A DNA stretch of 64,000 nt from Micromonospora aurantiaca ATCC 27029 (lineage in GTDB: Bacteria > Actinomycetota > Actinomycetes > Mycobacteriales > Micromonosporaceae), in NCBI RefSeq assembly GCF_000145235.1, contig NC_014391.1, positions 5,537,501 through 5,601,500 on the forward strand, written 5' to 3'. Under the pieces are notes generated by a model. It had not been told where the DNA came from. It saw only the letters and a list, made by a program, of their open reading frames with translations, and searched no databases. Below are positions 17,283 to 25,259 of the stretch, piece by piece. The stretch's first letter is position 1, and each line of letters opens with the position of its first letter. A program made the translations under genes and the position numbers.

Positions 17283-18503
17283 GTGACTGACGTGGTGGTA
17301 TCCCGGGCCGAGGACTTCGACGACATCGCGGCGCTGCTGGCGCTGGCCTTCCACGGCGATCTCGACCCCGAGGTGCAGGCGCTCGAACGCCCGATCTTCG
17401 AGCCGGACCGGTCGCTGCTGGTCCGCGACGGCGGCACGGCGGTGGCGCACGCCGCCGCGTTCAGCCGCGACCTCGCGGTGCCCGGCGCGGACCTGCCGGC
17501 CGCGCACGTGACGATGGTCGCGGTCGCGCCGACGCACCGGCGGCGCGGCCTGCTCACCACACTGATGCGGCGCCAGCTGCGGGACGTCCGCGACGCCGGC
17601 CGCGAGCCGATCGCGGTGCTCTGGGCCAGCGAGGGCCGCATCTACCCCCGCTTCGGCTACGGGTCCGCGGCCCCGCGCTACGTGCTGTCGGTGGACACCA
17701 CCGGCCTGCGGTTGCCCGCACCGGCGCCCGCCGAGGGCAGGCTGCGACTGGACCGTCCGGACGCGCACCGCGACGAGCTGGCCCGGCTGTACGAGCGGGT
17801 CCGCACCGAGCGTCCCGGCTGGTCCCGGCGCGACGACCGCTGGTGGTCGTACGTCCTGGCGGACCTCAAGGCGCACCGGGGCGGCGCCACCGAGCGCCGG
17901 GTGCTGCTGCACGAGGGCGCCGAGGGCCTCGACGGGTACGCGCTCTACCGGACGAAGGACAGCTCGTCGGCCACCGGGCCGCAGGCCGAGGTGCAGGTCG
18001 GCGAGGTGGTGGCGGCGACGCCCGAGGCGTACACGGCGCTGTGGCGGCTGCTGCTCTCGGTCGACCTGACCCGCCGGCTGTCGTTCCCGATCGCGGCCCT
18101 GGACGAGCCGTTGCTGCGGCTGGTGGACGAGCCCCGCCAGCTCTCCCCGCAGCTCGCCGACGCGCTCTGGGTACGGGTGGTGGACGTGCCGGCCGCGCTC
18201 GCCGCCCGGCGCTACGCCACGGACGTCGACGTGGTGATCGAGGTCACCGACGAGCTGCTGAAGGAGAACACCGGCCGCTGGCGGCTGGTCGGCGGACGCG
18301 ACGGCGCGCAGTGCACGCCCACCACCGCCCCGGCCCGACTGGCGTGTGACGTACGCGCTCTCGGCGAGCTGTACCTCGGCGGCGCGAACCCGTACGCGCT
18401 GGCCGCCGCCGGCCGCGTCCGGGAGCTGATCCCGCACACGCTGGCCGCGCTGACACCCGCCTTCACCTGGCACCGCACCCCCTCCCCCATGGAGGTCTTC
18501 TAG
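17283..18503 (+). CDS. Eis-family GNAT N-acetyltransferase
   Basis: A 406-residue protein with the full Eis layout: an N-terminal GNAT domain with the acetyl-CoA loop V-A-V-A-P-T-H-R-R-R-G-L-L (about residues 80-92), a second GNAT-like domain, and a sterol-carrier-like C-terminal domain ending in P-S-P-M-E-V-F, where the terminal Phe carboxylate acts as base in Eis enzymes. Mycobacterial Eis acetylates aminoglycosides at several amines and also polyamines or proteins; the natural substrate here is unknown. The start is GTG 17283, with a second in-frame GTG at 17292. Confidence 0.88.
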   Translation: MTDVVVSRAEDFDDIAALLALAFHGDLDPEVQALERPIFEPDRSLLVRDGGTAVAHAAAFSRDLAVPGADLPAAHVTMVAVAPTHRRRGLLTTLMRRQLRDVRDAGREPIAVLWASEGRIYPRFGYGSAAPRYVLSVDTTGLRLPAPAPAEGRLRLDRPDAHRDELARLYERVRTERPGWSRRDDRWWSYVLADLKAHRGGATERRVLLHEGAEGLDGYALYRTKDSSSATGPQAEVQVGEVVAATPEAYTALWRLLLSVDLTRRLSFPIAALDEPLLRLVDEPRQLSPQLADALWVRVVDVPAALAARRYATDVDVVIEVTDELLKENTGRWRLVGGRDGAQCTPTTAPARLACDVRALGELYLGGANPYALAAAGRVRELIPHTLAALTPAFTWHRTPSPMEVF

Positions 18504-18537
18504 CCCTCACCCCCGCCCCCCGCCCCACTCCGCGCGG

Positions 18538-18580
18538 CCCGACCCCGGCCCGGCCCGACCCCGGCCCGGCCCGGCCCGGC
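18538..18580. repeat. GGCCC/CCCGG low-complexity tract
   Basis: About eight head-to-tail copies of a five-base CGGCC-type unit, interrupted by two GACCC variants. It is pure GC and directly abuts the inverted repeat that follows. Confidence 0.7.
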
Positions 18581-18636
18581 GATCATGAAGCTAGCGGCGC
18601 AAACCGTCCGGTTTGTCCCGGCTAACTTCATGATCG
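18580..18636. repeat. GATC-capped inverted repeat with nested hairpin
   Basis: CGATCATGAAGCTAGC (18580-18595) pairs with GCTAACTTCATGATCG (18621-18636), with one mismatch in 16. The interior carries a second hairpin, CAAACC(18600-18605)/GGTTTG(18610-18615). It is AT-richer than its surroundings. It lies about 80 bp after the acetyltransferase stop and could act as terminator or be a small palindromic element. Confidence 0.8.
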
Positions 18637-18731
18637 TGCGGCGGGCGGGAGCAGGGAGCGCTGGCAGCAGCGGGCCCCGCACACCCGTCGGGGAAACCGT
18701 TTGTGATCGTCGGCGCCCGCCTCGTCGACCT

Positions 18732-18789
18732 TGGAGTTGTGGCACCTCGCATACCTCGCTCACGGGGCACTCCGGGCACCACAACTCCA
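18732..18789. repeat. Second inverted repeat in the same intergenic region
   Basis: TGGAGTTGTGG (18732-18742) pairs perfectly with CCACAACTCCA (18779-18789); the right arm is followed by TGATC. The loop is 36 nt. It resembles the neighbouring element in the TGATC end and location but not in the arm sequence. Confidence 0.65.
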
Positions 18790-18893
18790 TGATCGGCGGA
18801 GGCTGGCTGGATCGGGCACGCCGGGGAGCGTGTGCGGGGAAGCGCGGGGTACGAGCGGCGCGCGGGTGGCCATGGGGACGGTACGGTCGGGGG

Positions 18894-19307
18894 ATGGGTG
18901 AGGCGGAGCGACGGCGACGGCGGCTGCGGCATCACGGCGAGGCCGCCCCGCCGACGGAGACCGCCGGAACCGGTGCCGGTACCGGTGCCGACGGCACGGG
19001 CACCGGCGGCACCACTGCCAGTACGACACCGGTACACGACGACGTGGCACCGCGTCCCGTGCGCGGCGGCCGACCGGGCGAGCCGGAGCCCCGGGGACGC
19101 CGCGCCGCCGCGCCCGCCGAGGAGGGCGAGCGCGGGCTGCGCGGGCTGGTCGGCTCCGGTTCGTCGCAGGTGAGCGTGACCGCCGCGCTGCGGGCACGGG
19201 ACGCCGCCCGCCCCACCGAGGACGACCTCGCCGAGGCCGAACAGCGCGTGGTGCTCATCCGCCGCAACTGGGTGCCGCGCGAGGAACTGCCCCGCAACGG
19301 GCGGTGA
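18894..19307 (+). CDS. Hypothetical protein with conserved C-terminal region
   Basis: A 137-residue protein whose first 80 residues are low-complexity (Arg-rich, then Gly/Thr-rich). The last 55 look like a folded or conserved segment: L-V-G-S-G-S-S-Q-V-S-V-T-A-A-L-R-A-R-D, then D-L-A-E-A-E-Q-R-V-V-L-I-R-R-N-W-V-P. I have the impression that this C-terminal motif recurs in small actinobacterial proteins but cannot name a family. The ATG at 18894 follows a G-rich stretch. The gene ends 15 bases from convergent rpiB. Confidence 0.65.
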   Translation: MGEAERRRRRLRHHGEAAPPTETAGTGAGTGADGTGTGGTTASTTPVHDDVAPRPVRGGRPGEPEPRGRRAAAPAEEGERGLRGLVGSGSSQVSVTAALRARDAARPTEDDLAEAEQRVVLIRRNWVPREELPRNGR

Positions 19308-19322
19308 GCCGGAGGCGTCCGC

Positions 19323-19793
19323 TCAGGCGGGCAGCTCGGGCAGGCGGCGGCTCTGCTCGTAGGCGGCCACCTGCTCGATGCGCCGGCTGTGCCGGGGGTT
19401 GCCGGAGAACGGCGTGGTGAGGAACGCCTCGACGAGCGCTGTGGCCTCGTCCAGCGTGTGCTGCCGGGCGCCGATGGCGACGACGTTCGCGTCGTTGTGC
19501 TCGCGGGCCAGCTGGGCGGTGTCGACGTTCCAGGCGAGCGCCGCCCGGACGCCCGCGACCTTGTTCGAGGCGATCTGCTCGCCGTTGCCGGAGCCACCGA
19601 TCACCACGCCGAGGCTGCCCGGGTCGCCGACCACCCGGTCACCGGTGTGCAGGCAGAACGCCGGGTAGTCGTCGTCCGGGTCGAAGACGTGCGGTCCCAC
19701 GTCGACCACCTCGTAGCCCTGCTTGGCCAGGTGGTTGGCGAGGTGCACCTTCAACTCGAAACCAGCGTGGTCGGATCCCAGGTAGACGCGCAT
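19323..19793 (-). CDS. rpiB: Ribose-5-phosphate isomerase B
   Basis: Interconverts ribose 5-phosphate and ribulose 5-phosphate in the pentose phosphate pathway. The 156 residues show S-D-H-A-G-F-E-L-K, the phosphate-binding G-G-S-G-N-G-E, K-V-A-G-V-R-A-A and the catalytic/ligand R-H-S-R-R-I. The active site lacks the Cys of E. coli RpiB and has G-N-G-E instead, as in the actinobacterial enzymes that use Glu. In M. tuberculosis rpiB (Rv2465c) also neighbours the DsbA-like Rv2466c and pepN, as here. Confidence 0.95.
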   Translation of the reverse strand: MRVYLGSDHAGFELKVHLANHLAKQGYEVVDVGPHVFDPDDDYPAFCLHTGDRVVGDPGSLGVVIGGSGNGEQIASNKVAGVRAALAWNVDTAQLAREHNDANVVAIGARQHTLDEATALVEAFLTTPFSGNPRHSRRIEQVAAYEQSRRLPELPA

Positions 19794-19865
19794 ACCGCGC
19801 AGTCTGACAGGCCCGCCTCCGGGCCGGCGCGCGGGCGGCGACCCGGAGGCGGATTCGTCACACGG

Positions 19866-21065
19866 TCAGTGCGGCAGCTCGGCCACGACCAGGCCGGCCC
19901 GCGCCTTCGGGGTGAACCAGGTGCTCTTGCGCGGCATCTTCTCCCGGGCCAGGTTCACCGCGACGAAGTCGTCGACAGTCACCGGCGCGACGAGCACCGC
20001 CAGCTCGGCCCGGCCGGCGTCGACCTCACCGACGAGCCAGCTCGCCGGGTAGTCGCCGCCCACGTACGTGATCCGCTTGTCGCCCGGGTCGAGGCCCAGC
20101 GCGTCGCGCAGCAGCAGGCGCTCGACGAGCGCGTGGTCGAGGTTCTCCAGCCGGGCGGCGCCGACGTGCGGCAGCGTCACCGCGTACCCCCGGCCGCCGA
20201 GGTAGAGGTGCACGACGCCGCCGGTGGCCGGCACGTCGACCGGCCCGTCCACCGGGGTGACCTCCGCGCCCGCCGCGCGCAGCCGGTCGAGCAGCTCGTC
20301 CGGCGTGGTGGTCAGCTCGCTGACCAGCCGGTTGTAGGGCTGGATGGCGACCGACGCGGGCGTGGTGATCACCGACAGGAAGCGCGGGAAACCGCCGGTC
20401 TGCGCGGCCAGGCTGCGGTGGTTGCCGTCCGCGACCACCAACTCCCCGCCGCCGGCCAGCGCGGTCAGCTCGTCCTGCGCCGGACCCGGGCCGAGCAGCC
20501 AGATCGCGTGCGTCCGGCCGGACTGGTCGACGTCCGTCGCGGCGGGCGCGCCGGCCGCGTCGGTCGCCGCCGCGAGCGCGGCGTGCAGCTCGTCGCCCCT
20601 ACCGGTCTGGAGCAGGAGTACGGGCGAGAGCAGGTGACTGAGCGCCTCGGCCAGCGCGACGCGCTCGCGCACCTTGGCGATGAACACGTCCTCGTTGCGG
20701 ATCACCAGGCCAGGCTCGTCGGCGCGGGTGGAGATCTGGTCGGTGTCGACCATGGCCCACAGCCCGTACGCGCTCTCCTCGCCCGGCGCGCTGATCCGGT
20801 AGAGCACCACCACCTGCTCGGCGGGCGTATAGCTGCCGTCCGCCTTCGCCTCGGCCAGGCGCGCCACCGCGTCCGGCAGCGCGTCGAGGAAGGACTTCCC
20901 GAGGCTGCCGGGCGCCCGGTGGGGCATCTCGATGCCCAGGGCGCTGTGCGGATTCGCCTCGACGATGGAGGTGATCTCCGCGTCGTCGGCGAACTCGTCG
21001 TAGTTCTGCGCGCCGGTGCCGCCAGTGGTGATCCAGGCCCGGGTGATCGGATGCACGACCGTCAT
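19866..21065 (-). CDS. DUF1015 family protein
   Basis: A 399-residue cytosolic protein of the DUF1015 family, of unknown biochemical role. Family hallmarks are seen: H-P-I-T-R-A-W near the start, N-Y-D-E-F-A, N-P-H-S-A-L, A-D-G-N-H-R-S and P-Y-N-R-L-V. The start is ATG 21065 (M-T-V-V-H-P); an open extension to 21113 runs into intergenic DNA. It stands alone, with repeat copy A 67 bp upstream of its start. Confidence 0.85.
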   Translation of the reverse strand: MTVVHPITRAWITTGGTGAQNYDEFADDAEITSIVEANPHSALGIEMPHRAPGSLGKSFLDALPDAVARLAEAKADGSYTPAEQVVVLYRISAPGEESAYGLWAMVDTDQISTRADEPGLVIRNEDVFIAKVRERVALAEALSHLLSPVLLLQTGRGDELHAALAAATDAAGAPAATDVDQSGRTHAIWLLGPGPAQDELTALAGGGELVVADGNHRSLAAQTGGFPRFLSVITTPASVAIQPYNRLVSELTTTPDELLDRLRAAGAEVTPVDGPVDVPATGGVVHLYLGGRGYAVTLPHVGAARLENLDHALVERLLLRDALGLDPGDKRITYVGGDYPASWLVGEVDAGRAELAVLVAPVTVDDFVAVNLAREKMPRKSTWFTPKARAGLVVAELPH

Positions 21066-21131
21066 GTCCGCTGACGCTACCCGGGCCCCGATCGGCGCCG
21101 CCGCCGGACTCACCCGCTTACCACCAGGTGA

Positions 21132-21183
21132 AAGGAAGGGCCCCCTCTTAACGCCTCCGGTAGAGGAAGGGCCCCTTCTTAAC
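21132..21183 (-). repeat. 52-bp GGGCCC repeat, copy A
   Basis: Two direct units of the form GTTAAGA(A/G)GGGGCCCTTCCT, period 31 bp, read on the minus strand. The spacer CTCTACCGGAGGC lies between them. It is nearly identical to copies B (21666-21717) and C (54093-54144), and opposite in orientation to both. Each unit contains the palindrome GGGCCC with flanking AAGG/CCTT, so it can fold. Confidence 0.9.
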
Positions 21184-21198
21184 GCCGGGAAGGGCAGC

Positions 21199-21543
21199 TC
21201 AGGCGGTGGAGTTGCGGTGCCGGCCCGGCGTCGGGCGGCGGGTCGCCGGGGCGGGGCGGGAGCCGGCGTTGAGGCGTACCGTCGTCGCCCCCGCGGCGGC
21301 CGGGTGGGCGGCGGCGCCGGGCCGCGACGGCGCGCGGCCGGGGCGGCCGGTCTCGCCCGGCGGTGTCATCCGCGAGGTGGCCACCACCCGGGCCACGCCG
21401 ACCACGATCGGCGGGGCCAGCAGGTCGGCCACCTCGGCCGGGCCGGCCGGCCAGTGGCTCTCGGTCACCGACCAGTACGTCGCACCGGAGTCCTCGGTCG
21501 CCTGCCGCGGCGCGTCGTCGGACATGTGGCGGTGCTTGGCCAT
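21199..21543 (-). CDS. Small hypothetical protein
   Basis: A 114-residue basic, polar product. It begins M-A-K-H-R-H-M-S-D-D-A-P and contains a short conserved-looking stretch (T-Y-W-S-V-T-E-S-H-W-P and L-L-A-P-P-I-V-V-G-V-A-R-V-V) followed by a disordered Pro/Ala/Arg-rich tail. GGAGG seven bases before the ATG supports translation. No family is recognised. The gene is bracketed by inverted copies A and B of the 52-bp repeat. Confidence 0.65.
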   Translation of the reverse strand: MAKHRHMSDDAPRQATEDSGATYWSVTESHWPAGPAEVADLLAPPIVVGVARVVATSRMTPPGETGRPGRAPSRPGAAAHPAAAGATTVRLNAGSRPAPATRRPTPGRHRNSTA

Positions 21544-21608
21544 GGGAACGCCTCCAGGAGCTGCCGTGTTGCGGCCCCGCGGGCCGTCGGCTGGGACACC
21601 CGGTGAAA

Positions 21609-21650
21609 CGAGCCCCGCACCGGCCCGGTGACGGGCGGGTGCGGGGCTCG
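21609..21650. terminator. Hairpin terminator downstream of the DsbA-like gene
   Basis: A perfect 13-bp stem (21609-21621 with 21638-21650) lies about 70 bp past the stop of the leftward DsbA-like gene and upstream of the small hypothetical gene. It probably terminates the former. Confidence 0.65.
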
Positions 21651-21665
21651 GGGCGTGCTGCCGGT

Positions 21666-21717
21666 GTTAAGAAGGGGCCCTTCCTCTACCGGAGGCGTTA
21701 AGAAGGGGCCCTTCCTT
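21666..21717 (+). repeat. 52-bp GGGCCC repeat, copy B
   Basis: GTTAAGAAGGGGCCCTTCCT occurs at 21666-21685 and again from 21697, with CTACCGGAGGC between. The two units differ only at their ends. Copy B ends six bases before the stop codon of the DsbA-like gene. Confidence 0.9.
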
Positions 21718-21722
21718 ACCCC

Positions 21723-22346
21723 TCAGTCGAAGATGGGGCCCTGCTCCCGGGTGCGCTTCAGCTCGTAGAAGCCGGGGGTGCCGGCGACGAGCAGCACGCC
21801 GTCCCAGAGGCGGCCGGCCGCCTCGCCCTTCGGCGCCGGGGTGATCACCGGGCCGAAGAAGGCGACCTGCCCGCCGTCCGGACCCGGGGCGTGGATCACC
21901 GGGGTGCCCACGTCGGTGCCGACCGGCCGCATGCCCGCCTCGTGGCTGGCCCGCAGCGCCTCGTCGTACTGGGTGGACTCGGCCGCGTCGGCGAGCGCCG
22001 GGTCCAGGCCCACCTCGGTGAGCGCGCCCACCAGCATGTCCCGGCCCAGGCCCTCCTTGCCGAGGTGGATCCGGTTGCCCATCGCGGTGTAGAGCTTCGC
22101 CAGCGCCTCGGCGCCGTGCGCCTGCTCGACGGCGATGCACACCCGCACCGGGCCCCAGCCGTCGCGCATCAGGTCCCGGTACTCCTCCGGCAGCTCCCGG
22201 CCGTCGTTGAGCACGGACAGGCTCATCACGTGGAACCGGATGTCCACATCCCGGACCTGCTCGACCTCCAGCAGCCAACGGGAGGTGATCCACGCCCACG
22301 GGCACAGCGGGTCGAACCACATGTCCGCGGTGACACGTTCGGTCAC
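21723..22346 (-). CDS. DsbA-family protein, Rv2466c-like (mycothiol-dependent reductase family)
   Basis: A 207-residue thioredoxin-fold DsbA-family protein. The whole sequence follows M. tuberculosis Rv2466c, a mycothiol-dependent nitroreductase: M-W-F-D-P-L-C-P-W, I-T-S-R-W-L-L-E-V, H-V-M-S-L-S-V-L-N, W-G-P-V-R-V and Y-T-A-M-G-N-R-I-H. The active-site motif reads C-P-W-A where Rv2466c has C-P-W-C, so only the nucleophilic Cys (15) remains and a monothiol, mycothiol-assisted mechanism must be assumed. It is divergent from pepN, as in mycobacteria. Confidence 0.85.
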   Translation of the reverse strand: MTERVTADMWFDPLCPWAWITSRWLLEVEQVRDVDIRFHVMSLSVLNDGRELPEEYRDLMRDGWGPVRVCIAVEQAHGAEALAKLYTAMGNRIHLGKEGLGRDMLVGALTEVGLDPALADAAESTQYDEALRASHEAGMRPVGTDVGTPVIHAPGPDGGQVAFFGPVITPAPKGEAAGRLWDGVLLVAGTPGFYELKRTREQGPIFD

Positions 22347-22564
22347 GGTGTTTTCCCTTCACGGCATCGTCGCGCCGGGGACCCGGCGCGGTCACCTCCG
22401 ATCCTCACCCCGTACCCCGTCGACCGGTACCGGAATGAGAGCGTGACCTCGACCACCGGGAGCGGTCCGTGCATGGAAGACTCGGTTCTCGACGGGCCGT
22501 CACGAGCGGCCGGGCAGAACCGGCGCCGCGGGGCGCGGCGAGACGAGTGGGATGGAGACGAACA

Positions 22565-25120
22565 GTGCCGGGAGTGCGCAACCTGACCCAGGTCGAGGCG
22601 ACGGAGCGGGCCCGCCTGCTCGAGGTGACCGGGTACGACATCAGCCTTGACCTGTCGACCGCGGTGCAGCCCACCGGTCGCACGTTCCGCTCGGTGACCG
22701 AGGTCCGGTTCCGCTGCGCCGAACCGGGGGCGACCACGTTCATCGAGACAGCCGCCGAATCGGTGCGGTCGGCCACACTCAACGGCGAGCCGGTGGACCT
22801 GTCCGGCTGGTCCGCCGAGAAGGGACTCACGCTCAGCGGCCTGGCCGCCGAGAACGTGCTGGTGGTCGACGCCGACTTCGGCTACTCCAACAGCGGGCAG
22901 GGTCTGCACCGGACCGTCGACCCGGTGGACGGCGAGACCTACCTCTACAGCCAGTTCGAGACCGCCGACGCGCAGAAGGTCTACGCCTGCTTCGACCAGC
23001 CCGACCTGAAGAGCGTCTACACCTGGCACGCCACCGTCCCGGACCACTGGCGGGTCGTGTCGAACATGCCGGTGGCCCGCGAGGAGGCCGCCGGTGAGGG
23101 CCTGAAGACGGTGCACTTCACCGTGTCGGAGCGGATGAGCACCTACATCACCGCGCTCTGCGCCGGGCCGTACCACGAGGTGCGGCGCACCCACGACGGC
23201 ATCGACATGGGCTACTTCTGCCGGGCCAGCATGGCCCCGCACATGGACGCCGATGACCTGCACCTGATCACCACGCAGGGCTTCGACTTCTTCCAGGAGA
23301 AGTTCGGGGTGCGCTACCCGCTGCCCAAGTACGACCAGCTCTGGGTGCCGGACTTCAACGCCGGCGCGATGGAGAACTTCGGCTGCGTCACGCACGCCGA
23401 GTCGCACTACATCTTCCGCTCGCAGGTCACCGACTTCGAGTACGAGCAGCGCGCCAACACGATCCTGCACGAGCTGGCGCACATGTGGTTCGGTGACCTG
23501 GTCACCATGCGCTGGTGGAACGACCTGTGGCTCAACGAGTCGTTCGCCGAGTGGGCCAGCCACTGGTGCAACACGCACGCCACCCGCTTCACCGACGCCT
23601 GGACCACGTTCCTGTCGATCCGCAAGAACTGGGGTTACCGGCAGGACCAGCTCTCCTCCACCCACCCGGTCTACTGCGAGATGCCGGACCTGGAAGCCGT
23701 CGAGGTCAACTTCGACGGCATCACGTACGCCAAGGGCGCGAGCGTGCTCAAGCAGCTCGTCGCGTACGTGGGCGAGGAGCCGTTCCTGGCCGGCCTGCGC
23801 GCCTACTTCGGCAAGTACGCCTGGGGCAACGCCACCTTCGACGACCTGCTGTCCGAACTGGAGGCGGCCTCCGGCCGGGAGCTGCGCAAGTTCGCCGCCC
23901 AGTGGCTGGAGACCGCGCAGGTCAACACGTTGCGCCCGGAGGTGACCATCGGCGCCGACGGCACGTACGAGCGGGTGGTGGTCCGGCAGGAGGCGCCGTC
24001 GGCCTACCCGACGCTGCGTACCCACCGCATCGGCGTCGGCCTGTACGACCTGACCGACGGCCGGCTGGTGCGCCGCGAGCTGATCGAGACGGACGTGACC
24101 GGCGAGCTGACCGAGCTGTCCGAGCTGCACGGCAAGCCGGCCGCCGACGTGCTGCTGCTCAACGACGAGGACCTCACGTACGCCAAGCTGCGGCTGGACG
24201 AGCGGTCGATGGCCACTGTGGTGCAGCACATCGCCGGCTTCGACTCGTCGCTGGCCCGGGCGCTGTGCTGGACCGCCGCCTGGGACATGACCCGCGACGC
24301 CGAGCTGTCGGCCCGCGACTACGTGGCGCTGGTGCTGGCCGGGCTGACCGCCGAGACCGACATCAACCTGGTGACGGCCACGCTGCGGCAGGCGACCACG
24401 GCGCTCACCTTCTACGCCGACCCGGCGTGGGCGCCGACCGGCTGGGCCGACCTGGCCCGTACCGCGCGGACCGCGCTCGCGGCGGCCGAGCCGGGGAGCG
24501 GCTTCCAGCTCGCCTGGGCCCGGTCGTACGCCTCGTCGGCCCGCTCCGGTGAGGACCTGGCCACGCTGCGCGGCTGGCTGGACGGCAACGGGGTGCCGGA
24601 GGGGCTGACCGTCGACACGGAGCTGCGCTGGACGGTGCTCCAGTCGCTGGTCGCCAACGGCGCGGCCGGTGCCGCCGACGTGGACGCGGAGCTGGCCGGC
24701 GACCGTACCGCCAGCGGCGAGCGGGAGGCCGCGTACGCGCACGCGCTGGTGCCGACTGTCGAGAACAAGGCCGCGGTGTGGGCGCTGCTCACCGGCCCGG
24801 ACGCGCTGCCCAACTGGCGCAACCGGGCGCTGTTGCAGGGCTTCACCCACGCGGCGCAGGTCGAGCTGACCGCGCCCTACCGGGAGCGGTACTTCGCCAC
24901 GGTGGACCAGGTGTGGGCGCAGCGCGACAGCGAGCCGGCGCAGGAGTTCGTGCAGCTCGCCTACCCGGCGCACCTGGTCGAGGAGGACACCGTCGCGGCC
25001 ACCGACGCGTGGCTGGCCCAGGACGGCCGGCCGGCGTCGCTGCGGCGGCTGGTCGCCGAGGGCCGCGACGGCGTGGTCCGCGCGCTGAAGGCCCGGGAGC
25101 GGGACGCGCGCAGCGCCTGA
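22565..25120 (+). CDS. pepN: Aminopeptidase N (M1 family)
   Basis: A cytosolic zinc aminopeptidase releasing N-terminal residues from peptides; 851 residues. The exopeptidase motif G-A-M-E-N is at 267-271 and the zinc site H-E-L-A-H at 302-306 with the third ligand Glu325 in N-E-S-F. The C-terminal ERAP1-like helical domain fills the rest. The start is GTG 22565 (V-P-G-V-R-N-L-T-Q-V-E-A-T-E-R-A) with a GGAG site upstream; the longer open frame to 22469 overlaps promoter DNA. The M. tuberculosis ortholog is Rv2467. It ends with its own hairpin terminator. Confidence 0.96.
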   Translation: MPGVRNLTQVEATERARLLEVTGYDISLDLSTAVQPTGRTFRSVTEVRFRCAEPGATTFIETAAESVRSATLNGEPVDLSGWSAEKGLTLSGLAAENVLVVDADFGYSNSGQGLHRTVDPVDGETYLYSQFETADAQKVYACFDQPDLKSVYTWHATVPDHWRVVSNMPVAREEAAGEGLKTVHFTVSERMSTYITALCAGPYHEVRRTHDGIDMGYFCRASMAPHMDADDLHLITTQGFDFFQEKFGVRYPLPKYDQLWVPDFNAGAMENFGCVTHAESHYIFRSQVTDFEYEQRANTILHELAHMWFGDLVTMRWWNDLWLNESFAEWASHWCNTHATRFTDAWTTFLSIRKNWGYRQDQLSSTHPVYCEMPDLEAVEVNFDGITYAKGASVLKQLVAYVGEEPFLAGLRAYFGKYAWGNATFDDLLSELEAASGRELRKFAAQWLETAQVNTLRPEVTIGADGTYERVVVRQEAPSAYPTLRTHRIGVGLYDLTDGRLVRRELIETDVTGELTELSELHGKPAADVLLLNDEDLTYAKLRLDERSMATVVQHIAGFDSSLARALCWTAAWDMTRDAELSARDYVALVLAGLTAETDINLVTATLRQATTALTFYADPAWAPTGWADLARTARTALAAAEPGSGFQLAWARSYASSARSGEDLATLRGWLDGNGVPEGLTVDTELRWTVLQSLVANGAAGAADVDAELAGDRTASGEREAAYAHALVPTVENKAAVWALLTGPDALPNWRNRALLQGFTHAAQVELTAPYRERYFATVDQVWAQRDSEPAQEFVQLAYPAHLVEEDTVAATDAWLAQDGRPASLRRLVAEGRDGVVRALKARERDARSA

Positions 25121-25131
25121 GTGAGGCACGT

Positions 25132-25175
25132 CGGCCGGGGCCGGCGCGGGTGGCAGTCCGCGCCGGCCCCGGCCG
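25132..25175 (+). terminator. Terminator of pepN
   Basis: A perfect 18-bp stem (25132-25149 with 25158-25175, 8-nt loop) begins 11 bases after the pepN stop and is followed by TTGTCGT. Confidence 0.85.
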
Positions 25176-25205
25176 TTGTCGTGGGCCAGCCCCGCTGACA
25201 CGAGA

Positions 25206-25238
25206 AAGCCCGGCCCACGCGTACGCGGGGCCGGGCTT
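25206..25238 (-). terminator. Terminator of the ctaJ-DUF5130 operon
   Basis: An 11-bp stem (25206-25216 with 25228-25238) lies 22 bases past the DUF5130 stop. Read leftward it is followed by TTTCTCG. Together with the pepN hairpin, each convergent gene has its own terminator. Confidence 0.8.
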
Positions 25239-25259
25239 CGTCGTGTGTGCGGGCGGGGA

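Larger units (their letters stand above)
18504..18893. other. Repeat-rich intergenic region
   Basis: There are 390 bp without a supported gene. It holds, in order, a CCCGG-type tract (18538-18580), a GATC-capped long inverted repeat (18580-18636), and a second inverted repeat (18732-18789) ending with CCATGATC. Each is listed separately. Confidence 0.6.

Noticed and set aside
17283-18503. Eis-like gene as aminoglycoside resistance
   Set aside because: Family members have several substrates, and resistance in mycobacteria needs promoter up-mutations; nothing here shows high expression.
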